A stretch of DNA of 64,000 nt from Tenodera sinensis (lineage: Eukaryota > Arthropoda > Insecta > Mantodea > Mantidae). The position numbers and the translations under genes were made by a program. Positions 55,790 through 64,000 of the stretch are shown piece by piece. The stretch lies in the NCBI GenBank assembly GCA_030765045.1, contig CM060970.1, forward strand, positions 51,360,076 to 51,424,075. The letters are read 5' to 3'. Position 1 is the stretch's first letter. Each line of letters begins with the position of its first letter. Under the pieces are notes generated by a model, which did not search any database, was not told the origin of the DNA, and saw nothing but the letters and a program-made list of their open reading frames with translations.

Positions 55790-56560
55790 CTGTAAATGTT
55801 ATCAATGAATTAATATCAGTTCATAGGCAATTAACAACAAAAAAGAAAAACCAATCAACTTGCTATTACTAGCTCCTCCAAAATGGAAATATCATTGTCC
55901 TTTATTATTTCTTGAATAAACTCCAGCACCTGTTTTTTATCACACAATGAGATCTATTTCTCCACAAATCACCATCTGAACTAAAATTGAATATTAGCTT
56001 TATTGCAAAAAGATTAAATGACACACTTAATCCATGTACATTTAAAATTGTTAATCTTTCAATTGAGTAACCTTTTAGTTGCAGTCTGCATCCAGATAAG
56101 GAAGAAAACAAGTGCTTTCAAAACATGCCCCATAAGAAACGTGAAATATCAAATACATACTCTTACTTAATTGTTCTACAGTTGTAATAATTACTTCATA
56201 AAGGCTGGTTCACAAACAGTCGGTAAGCGACAATGACAATGGGAATAGCATGAATGTTTTGATTCACAACAGCCCACTAACGGCAATGGGAAGAAATAGT
56301 GGATATTGCACATCGGGATGTCATTTATTCCTTTTAACCAATGAAAAAATGTTAAGCTGCTTTCCACTTCAGCCAACTTAAAAACAGGTTAACCATTGCC
56401 AAACTTCGATACAGTGAAGATCTAAATGCAAAGCAGGAAGTTTCCTATTTCAATTTGAAGACATCAGCAAGCATCAATCCTTTAGCATCTTAGCATTTAT
56501 TAAAATTGATTGTTGTTTTTATTGTTATATGAAGTTCCTTCTGTATGTAAGATTTAAAGC
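55790..56560. other. Intron 2 segment, nothing recognised
   Basis: AT-rich sequence without identified features. Confidence 0.4.
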
Positions 56561-56562
56561 TT

Positions 56563-56710
56563 TCACGGCGCGCATTATTAATTAAGGCTTCACAGGTGAT
56601 CAGCCGTGTGAGGTTTAAAAAATTAAGCTTTCCGCCATGGAGTCTGCAATGGCCGAAAGCTTAATGTTTTTAAACCTCACACGGCTGATCACCTGTGAAG
56701 TCTTAATTAA
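56563..56710. mobile_element. Penelope-associated foldback with about 60-bp arms
   Basis: GCTTTCACGGCGCGCATT at 56560 matches the start of the Penelope element at 32.09 kb. Arms 56578-56638 and about 56648-56710 are near-perfect reverse complements (including CACAGGTGATCAGCCGTGTG). AGTTCCTTCTG occurs at 56533-56543 and 56711-56721, a possible target duplication. Confidence 0.7.
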
Positions 56711-57149
56711 AGTTCCTTCTGGTTTGATTTTCCCAGAATTGCAACTAGACAGAGCTCTACCGGCTATTTATGTCAAGGCTGCCTTGAACAATTTCTACCT
56801 TGAAGAAAGAAGAAATCTTTAATAAGCACTTAATGGATCTAATACACTGTGCCCGGTAAGCGCAACACCAAAGTTGAATCTTGGCAAAGTCTTGCTTGTT
56901 GTTCCTGGGGCCCGGGAAGACTTGCCATTGGTTGTGAATACTGCTGTTTTAATACACGTATGTATTTCAAGTCTCTCATTCTGGTTATTGTTACCATTGT
57001 CATTGGTTGTGAACCAACCTTAATGCACAATTTCTAAGTCTAGAAATAGACATAAAAATGTTTAGGCATTTTACTGTTTCAGAACAACCCAGAATATCAA
57101 ACAGAATGGAAGATGACTAGTGTTTGCAAACCACTTAACTTCAAAGTAT

Positions 57150-57401
57150 ATGCCCGCCTCTGTAGCGTGATGGTTAGCGTGTCTGCCTCATGTTTAAGAG
57201 GTCGCGAGTTCGAATCTCGCTTAGGGTAAGTTATCCGGGTAAGGTTTTTTCCAAGGTTTTCCCTACCCTGAGAAGACGAATGTCAGATAACTTAAAGCTC
57301 CATGGACCTCGGGCTCATTTGAGCATCATTTCACCCATTTCATTTCATTCATTCATCCGATATGACACAATGTTGGAGGACGTTAATTAAAAAAAAAAAA
57401 A
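57150..57401 (+). mobile_element. tRNA-derived SINE with poly-A tail and target duplication
   Basis: A-box region TAGCGTGATGGTTAGCGTG and B-box GAGTTCGAATCTCGC at the 5' end, then a conserved-looking centre (AAGGTTTTCCCTACCCTGAG, GACCTCGGGCTCATTTGAGC) and an A tail. Flanked by TTCAAAGTAT at 57140-57149 and 57402-57411. The centre resembles SINEs of cockroach/termite-type insects. It lies just outside exon 2. Confidence 0.88.
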
Positions 57402-57438
57402 TTCAAAGTATGCAATAGTTAAATAAAATACAACTAAC

Positions 57439-57647
57439 CTCACGTATTATTCTCTGTTGTTCTTGAACTCTTCTCAGTCTTTCCATTTCTTGTCTTTGAG
57501 CAGCCAACGTTTCTTCATCCAGCTGACTTTCACTCATTACTTCTCTAATGTTTCTTCTCAGGTTTGTCAACTTTCTTTCCATAATACTACCCTTGGCATC
57601 TTCTTCTTCTGATTCAGATGACGACGTATCACCTTTCCCGTCTTTTC
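57439..57647 (-). CDS. RAD54L2: RAD54L2 exon 2 (acidic cluster and coiled coil)
   Basis: The acceptor AG is at 57648-57649 and the donor GTTAGT follows 57439. It encodes GKDGKGDTSSSESEEED followed by LTNLRRNIREVMSESQLDEE and a Gln/Arg/Glu-rich probable coiled coil. The RRNIR motif and the charged helix correspond to the RRNIRKLL segment upstream of the helicase domain in vertebrate ARIP4, which supports the orthology call in the otherwise variable N-terminus. The SSSESEEE cluster looks like a casein-kinase-2-type acidic patch (inference). Entry phase 1, exit phase 0. Confidence 0.85.
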
Positions 57648-59020
57648 CTAAAATAGAATACAGCATAAATGCTATTGTGGTTATAAATCAATGTGGATAA
57701 ATTGTAAGAGAATGTAATTTATTAGCATAAAAGTTAAGACAAGTTTTACAACACTATTGACTGAAGCATCGTGATCATAACATTATAGATTTCTTTTTCA
57801 CACACAGCATGAAATTTTCCTCTCCATGACATGTCTTCCACAAGAGTATACAGCAATAATGCAACAGATAGTTGAACAACAATTTGTGAACACCTAGTAA
57901 TTACTCCTAGACACTAGAAGTCATTGTTGATCAGTCAAAGCAATCACTGATGGTTTACCTTAAAAAAGACACTCGGTAAAGGCAGTTCTTTCTCAGGAAA
58001 ACAAAAGAGGATGATTTGCTAAGAGTATTATAATAATTTGGTAAAATACCAGCAAGGTAGGAAAAATATCTATCACCTTACAAGGTACAAGAGGTCAATT
58101 ATAGTGCTTTTCGAATGGGAAGAAGTTTGTCATTGAGCGTCTCCAGGCTGGTAACCAATCGGAGTCCTGCTGTGTTGTCATATTGCTTTCCCCTTAAGTG
58201 AGGCTTGACGCGTACCAAGAAATATGAAGAGTGGGGATAATGAGCTTGCAACACTGTGCATGTAAACGTATCTCATTAGCTGCAGATCAGAACTCTTCCC
58301 ATTTGTAAAGCATAGTAGTTGCTTTGAACCATATTAAAAAATTGAAAGAAGTTTTACACATTCAGGATAAATATAAACCAATTAAGTTTTCTTTCACTGT
58401 AATATCAAGAAAATCACTAGTAATTACTCAAGAAAAATATTGACATAATGATGCTTGCAAAAATATTGATGTAATGTAGAAATCATCAATACTGTTAGGA
58501 TCGTTGTTTGTTATTTGTATGTGTAGGTGTCAATGGCAAGAAATTCTAGGATTAGATGATACTTAAACTCGTGTTTGCTTGCCACAATGTAGATATCCCC
58601 GTGACAGATATGGAAAACGACCAGTGGATTTCAAAGTCACATCCACTAAATCCATGCTTGAACTAACTAAAATAAAAACCAATTTTGAAGGGAAAGTGTG
58701 AAGCTAGTTTCTTATGTTAAAGGGTTCAAAGTTACAAAGACAACAGAGGATTCTAATCCAGTACGCATTAGAAATTTCAAGAAATAGTCAACACATTTTA
58801 TACCAGTGGGTATAAGGCTGGGAAGACCAGTATTGTCAGACTAAATATTTCCAATGGGCATAGTATTTATCGAAAGATCTAGAATGGAATGAAATTGAAA
58901 AATGTTTCAAAATTGTTAATGTGCTACAAAAGCGTAGGAAATTATTTGCATACATTTTGACCTGTATGTGTACAGCAATACATAAATAAGAAGTTTGAAG
59001 AATCAATACTTCTTCCAGCT
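57648..59020. other. Intron 1 segment, nothing recognised
   Basis: AT-rich; no feature recognised. Confidence 0.4.
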
Positions 59021-59139
59021 TTTTTAACCAAAAGGTAAGTCGACTAATAACACTACACAACACTTATAATTTACTGGAACATGTTTCAGAGGCTGACTTT
59101 CCTGCATTATCAAATGGACATCCACATGGACTGGCAATC

Positions 59140-59655
59140 CTCAATTGCTTAACACATAAATTGGTGAACAACCCCCTTCCAACAGAAGAATATGCAGAAT
59201 ATTGCAAAATAATTGAAATAGCACAAAAAATGGCTTACTAAAATCATTAGTAGGGAAAAAAGTGAAATGAGCAGAAACAAAACAGTTACTGATAGAAACT
59301 ACAACACTCACAGCAGCAGAAACAAAAATTCACATTCCATCCTTGGGCCTTTGAAAAATTCAAAAAAGTTTCAAAGAACTGAGCATTCAGCTAGCACCAG
59401 TGATCCACTACTCCATAAAAAACCTACTGAACTCAAACATCAAAGATGCCATCCCACCCAATAATAAATCTGGCGTATACCAAATTGAATGCAGTGATTG
59501 TAATGAAGTGTATGTAGAAAAAACCAAAAGAAATTTAGAAATAAGATCCAAGAAACACTTTAGAAACGTAAAAAACAAACAGTTGGAAAAATCAGCAGTT
59601 GCCAAGTTGCCACTCACTTTTGGATACTGGATTGTATTGCCGAAAGACATTTAAT
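59140..59655 (+). pseudogene. Penelope-like RT C-terminus and GIY-YIG remnant
   Basis: Codons for THKLVNNPLPTEEYAEYCKI followed by EIAQKMAY, the end of the Penelope reverse transcriptase. After stops, NKSGVYQIECSDCNEVYVEK, TKRNLEIRSKKHFRNVKNKQ and LEKSAVA. The YIG of GIY-YIG is YVE here. Inactive. Confidence 0.75.
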
Positions 59656-59659
59656 AAAG

Positions 59660-60630
59660 TATCACACATTGATATTTGCCATGTGCGATCGTATCATAAA
59701 TATTACACAATATTTACTAGAGAAGTGTAAATTTAGCTTACACAGAAATTACAGGAATCTTGACTGGAATAGTTTCAGGACCTCATAACATCAATATTAG
59801 TAAAAACTGAAGATAATTTGTTGTGTTATTATAACTTCAATATAATAAAGTTAAATTGGTGGAAAACTGAATATTTATTGAAAATATATTAATAATCACC
59901 ATCTTATATCCACTAACCCATAAAGGCCTGAAGATAAGAAACTCAAGGCTAGATGTTCTAAAAATAAAAATACTGCCACACCAATAAAATATCTGCAAAA
60001 GTTTGCCTTGTTACATAATAAAATGCCTTGTTGTTAGTTTCGGTTAAACTCTAGTTGCATTGTTGCAAATGAGCATAATTTTTTTACAACATACTTTTTG
60101 AACGTGAAATTTGGATAAAAGGTGTGGCTTATTTTTGGGCCAATACAGTTATTTTCATTACGAATGGGGCATTACAGAGTTTACAACATTCCTAAAAAGA
60201 CATACTGGCAAACTTAGAAAAGTGGGTATACTTTCGAACATGTGATGCTAAAGACACAAGAAGTTTTGTATCTGAAGGTTCTCCAATGCACAAGTGCAAC
60301 CAGACTGAAACAACCAATGACTACTAGTTATTGCATAGCACAAAATATTTACGTCATTTGAACTGTAGACTCAGTGACAAATATGCATATGAATAATATT
60401 GAATTGTATTGATGAGTTCTACAGCTTGTCTATCCAGAAGTGGCATTCAACGGGAACACCTAGGTGATCACATTCGTATTTGTGGCATCTCACACCAAGA
60501 ACCATTTGGCAGACTTTTTCCATGAACTAATGAAGCACTCTGTGGTGCAGCAATAGCTTTAGTTTAAGTTTAAGCCAGGTGTAGTTAAGTTAACTCACAC
60601 CGATAATTACATAAAAAAATAAGTTTTAAT
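59660..60630. other. Intron 1 segment, nothing recognised
   Basis: AT-rich; no feature recognised. Confidence 0.4.
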
Positions 60631-60633
60631 CCA

Positions 60634-61093
60634 TTTATGCCAACAAACTTACTGTTGGTGTTTTTAAACACACAAGCCGTGTGTGGGCAAAGTTTGAGAG
60701 GTAGAACTGGAACTTAAAAATTCAATGCCACAACTGGGAATTTTTAAGTTCCAGTTCTACCTCTCAAACTTTGCCCACACACGGCTTGTGTGTTTAAAAA
60801 CACCAACAGTAATTTTGTTGGCATAAATAAATAATAATTACCATCTGAAGGTTATTTAATCCTGGGATATAAAGTACTTACAATAGTAAGTCACCATTGG
60901 GGTAATTTGTCTCTGATGTGAGACTGCCTTTGTGGTTTACCAGGAGAAATACGAACTGGTTTGAGAATTTAATGCCATTCTGGCAGTTTGTCACAATAGC
61001 TCAGTGGTAGAGCAGCCACCCGGTAAGCGGAAGGTCTGTGGTTCAAATCCCAGTTGTGGCATTGAATTTTTAAGTTCCAGTTCTACCTCTCAA
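60634..61093 (+). mobile_element. tRNA-like repeat with 90-bp hairpin and direct repeat
   Basis: Arms 60634-60723 and 60738-60827 are reverse complements with one mismatch around a 14-nt loop. A plus-oriented monomer follows, with A-box-like TAGCTCAGTGGTAGAGCAGC and B-box GGTTCAAATCCCAG. The segment GAATTTTTAAGTTCCAGTTC recurs at 60738 and about 61063, a 325-bp period, ending at CTCTC. Confidence 0.87.
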
Positions 61094-61259
61094 GTTTTAA
61101 TCCTTTTGCACAAAAATTTGCTGTTTTCAATAGTTTAATTTATAGGTTAATAAATATACCCTTAATAAAAAAGAATTTGACACAGAATATAAACACATTA
61201 ACACTGCAGTAATTAATGGTTTTAATACAGATTTTATACACAAAAAGATAGAAAAATTT

Positions 61260-62100
61260 AAGCATCAAAACTGTTAAAGAGGTTTCTACCCTCAAAAAAA
61301 TAAAAGATAATTGCATTTTGAAAGTTTACTTACCATCCGTGGGCCAATAAAAAATTTACAAAATTTTTTAAAGAATATGGAATAAATTTGGTCCCTCAAA
61401 ATAAATTTAATGTACAAAATTTACTAAATTTTTCTAAAAAGGATAAAATTACAAATTATAAAAAATCTCGCATTTGTGCTGCTTGGATTGTGATAGGGGT
61501 TTATATTGGTAAAACAAAACGTCATTTAGAAACCAGAATAAAAGAGAATTTTAAAAATATTAAATATAAACAAACTAATAAATCAGCTGTGGCAGATCAT
61601 TTTTGGTCATTTAATCATGAAATTAATCCAGAGGTTAAATTATTAAAACAATTAAGTGGACCTATAGATTTAATGGTTTGGGAAAAAATATTTTAAAAAA
61701 CATGAACTGTATTATGAATTTTGAAATATCTCCAATAGATTGTATTTATAAGTTTTTGCTTTCAGAGATTGGTGATTAAAATGAGCATCAGTAGCTATGG
61801 TAACTTTGTATAGCTTTGAGAATGAGTTGAAGTCAACTTGAAACATGTCAGCTGCATAAAAACTTGCAATATTACTAAGACAAGTGAAACTTTTAGTTTC
61901 TAATTTGTTCTTGCTTTAGATTCTTGTTGCTTCACTGTTAATACCTTCATTTTTCCTTATGTAACGAGTCAGTGTTTAATATACAAAGCTAGTTAGCATA
62001 ATACCTCACCCTTATTTATCTGCCTACCCACGACCGCCCTGAAGATAAAACTCATTGCTACACCGCTATCAGTCTCTTCGTAAAAACTGCTACACAGTTT
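61260..62100 (+). mobile_element. Penelope-like element 3' portion with tail repeat
   Basis: The ORF 61388-61696 has VYIGKTKRHLETRIKENFKN, then YKQTNKSAVADHFWSFNHEI and NPEVKLLKQL; frames before it are broken. After the stop come GAATGAGTTGAAGTCAACTT, GAAACATGTCAGCTG and the tail repeat shared with 16.1 and 44.96 kb. The GIY part before VYIGK is damaged. Confidence 0.72.
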
Positions 62101-62321
62101 AACATAAATCAAAACAATACAATAGGAACATCTCCACAACATTCGTGCTTAAAGCTAGTATAATGTGAGGTTCTGTAACGCCATACAACCCTTTCTCTGA
62201 AGAGACAGTGAAACAAAGAATTTGTAAGTGAAAACTAAGTACCTTACTTGCACCCTGGTTCTCTGGCACACTACTGTTCAGCTACTTTTAGGCTACCATA
62301 TATGTACATGAATTGACTTAC

Positions 62322-62679
62322 CAGACATATTGCCCTTCTTCTTTTTATGGATTGCACCGGTTTCGACTGATGCCCTACGCTTATTTGCTTCATGAGCCAA
62401 AGGTCCTTGTACAGTCTCTTCTTTGGATTTACCGTCTTCTGCACTTTTCTTAATATTATCAGCACTACTACTTTCACTCGCCATCTTGTCCTTCCCTGTC
62501 CTTAAGTCTTCTAAACTAGCACCAATTTCACTGTTATATCCCGAAACCGTCTGACTATTTGATTCCTCGGTCACTTCCACTTCTGGAATCACTTCACTTT
62601 GTACTTCACTTTTCCTATTTGACTGTTCACTTACTTCCATCCTTTCCAAAGGTGTGGGAGGTGGAGGCATCTCTTCAAC
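62322..62679 (-). CDS. RAD54L2: RAD54L2 exon 1 of those seen (N-terminal acidic region)
   Basis: Opens after an AG acceptor at 62680-62681 and reads VEEMPPPPTPLERMEVSEQS, then a Ser/Glu-rich, Lys-rich low-complexity stretch ending in a basic HKKKKGNMSG segment that could serve as a nuclear localisation signal. The donor is GTAAGT, leaving phase 1. The first in-frame Met is at 62668-62670 and an in-frame stop lies farther upstream, so this could be the start exon. The good acceptor makes an upstream exon outside the window equally likely. About 119 codons; this part of the family is poorly conserved, and the assignment rests on the phase-perfect join to the next exon. Confidence 0.75.
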
Positions 62680-63640
62680 CTGGAAGGCATTGACATATTT
62701 AATAAGAATGCTAAACAGGAGTCAATTGCTGAAGTGCCGATCTTCTTGTTGGCCAATCATTACCTATCTATAGTCAGCAAGATGACAAGCCCTCCAGCAA
62801 CCTGCTCTTATAAGTATGTGTCGAAAAACAGACAACTGCTCCTTCACTTCAACACCATACATTCTCTCAAGCACTTAAGAGAAGTAGTTGAACACTAAAG
62901 TACATGCCCAGTGTAGGGAACATTATAAGCACAGATCATTTAATTAAAAAAGGATAGATGATTCATGCTGGTATTTACTCAGTTTTATGTCCATCAAAAA
63001 TATGTCAGTTTTTTCTTACATAAATGTTACATTTTATTTTGTAAATTTTATTGTTGCATTTGAAACTATTCGGTAGAGTAATGTGGAGCGTGACCGACAT
63101 TGATTGTAAGTACAAATTCTGGGAAAAACAAAGGAAAAACTATCGTTGTTAGGCTCCGTAACCAAAGGGAATAAATAGTAAATCCTTTAACAGAGTTATG
63201 ATCTAAGCATTGTACAGGAAGACAGGTAATTGGGTGTGATTATTGATAGAAGTGGGTAGGGATAAAATAGAAAATGTGTTAATTCTTCTAAAAATAACTA
63301 GAAGAAGGAAAAAACAATCCACTAGTGTTTGTACAAAGAAGAAATAATGTGAAATATATATCCACGGATACAAATATGCGTTACAGAAAATAAAATTAAG
63401 ATTGTCTTGCAAATTATGCCATTTATGCTTTGGGTACAAGAAATTACAAGAAAAACTTGACCACGGGAATAACCCCAAATAGTTTCAGATGGTAGTTTCA
63501 GGAACATGGTTCATTAATTTCTGAATGGATACTATTTAAAACATAAAATAAACTTAATTTTGGTGAAATTAGGACTTCAATTGGAAAATATCCTTTATTT
63601 TTTTATATGCTATGAAACATCAGAAAACAATTATTTTATG
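62680..63640. other. Upstream of exon 1, nothing recognised
   Basis: AT-rich. No clear promoter, CpG-rich stretch or further coding exon of the host gene was seen. Confidence 0.4.
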
Positions 63641-63895
63641 GCAACCAACTTACCAATGGTTTATTTAAAACACAAAAGCCTTGTGTGGACAGTGTTTGAG
63701 AGGTAGTATCAAGACAAAAATTCAATGTCTTAGTTGGAATTCGAACGACAGGTCTTCCGCTTCACATGTGGCTGCTCTTACTACTGAGCTACCATGACAA
63801 CTTGCCAGTTGACATTAAATTCCCTAACCACAGTTAAAATCCCAGCTAAGGCTTTGAATCTTTCAGTCCTGATTTTACCTCTCAATCAGAAAATA
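63640..63895. mobile_element. Diverged tRNA-like repeat (5.4-kb family)
   Basis: Minus-oriented part with AACTTACCAATGGTTTATTT, CCTTGTGTGGACAGTGTTTG and AGAGGTAG, a tRNA-like core (CTACTGAGCTACCATGACAA), then a plus-oriented end TCCTGATTTTACCTCTCAAT. It has the same inverted arrangement as at 26.6 kb but is older. Confidence 0.65.
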
Positions 63896-64000
63896 ATCTT
63901 ATTTGTTTACCATTAGAAAGAAAATAATCATCAAAATCAATTATTTAAATAACATTGGCTGCTAACAGCTTAAAAATAAGAAACACTAAATGACAGCCAT

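Overview
This is a window of an AT-rich, repeat-dense eukaryotic genome. It is most likely an arthropod and probably an insect with a large genome. The evidence is long introns, abundant Penelope-like (PLE) GIY-YIG fragments, several non-LTR lineages, piggyBac and Tc1 elements, and a tRNA-derived SINE near 57.2 kb that resembles SINEs I know from cockroach/termite-type insects. The organism assignment is inference.

One host gene spans almost the whole window on the minus strand: the insect orthologue of RAD54L2/ARIP4, an SNF2-family chromatin remodeller/translocase. Sixteen coding exons can be chained from 62.68 kb down to 2.16 kb. Every junction keeps the reading frame, all acceptors are AG and all donors GT. 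The chain gives 3,130 codons and lacks the C-terminus (left of the window) and possibly the first coding exon (right of it). Helicase motif I (exon 6), motif II DEGH (exon 9), motif III (exons 9/10), motif IV (exon 14), motif V (exon 15) and motif VI (exons 15/16) are intact.

The outstanding feature is exon 13 (7634-13576). It is a single 5,943-bp exon that puts about 1,980 residues of Gln/Asn/Ser/Gly/Met low-complexity sequence between the two RecA lobes. It has three parts: a Tyr/Asn/Gln/Pro-rich head, about 4 kb of degenerate heptad (21-bp) repeats of the QQNSMGx type, and a charged tail with four psi-K-x-E SUMO-type motifs. Mammalian ARIP4 has only a short linker at this position.

The introns are a transposon archive. 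Left end: an LTR-like patch with a heat-shock-element cluster (about 60-430), a TTAA-flanked piggyBac deletion derivative (646-1447) and an RLE-type LINE fragment (about 3 kb). Middle: a degenerate Tc1-like element (13.7-14.9 kb), Penelope tail repeats (16 kb), a second piggyBac derivative (18.4-19.4 kb), LINE 3' ends (22 and 24 kb) and a tRNA-like repeat with perfect 88-bp inverted arms (26.6 kb). At 28.07-30.78 kb is a young, non-autonomous LTR retrotransposon whose two 541-bp LTRs differ at one noticed base and carry a perfect five-unit heat-shock element just upstream of a TATA box. Right half: Penelope fragments (32-34, 45, 59 and 61 kb), SINEs with target-site duplications (39.5 and 57.2 kb), a degraded LINE (45-46.7 kb), two internally deleted LINE derivatives with perfect target-site duplications (48.4 and 49.5 kb), and large hairpins (33.1, 56.6 and 60.7 kb).

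Long introns without recognised content are noted separately. No rRNA gene, genuine tRNA gene or CRISPR array is present. Domain and family calls come from reading translations and motifs by eye; no database search was possible.
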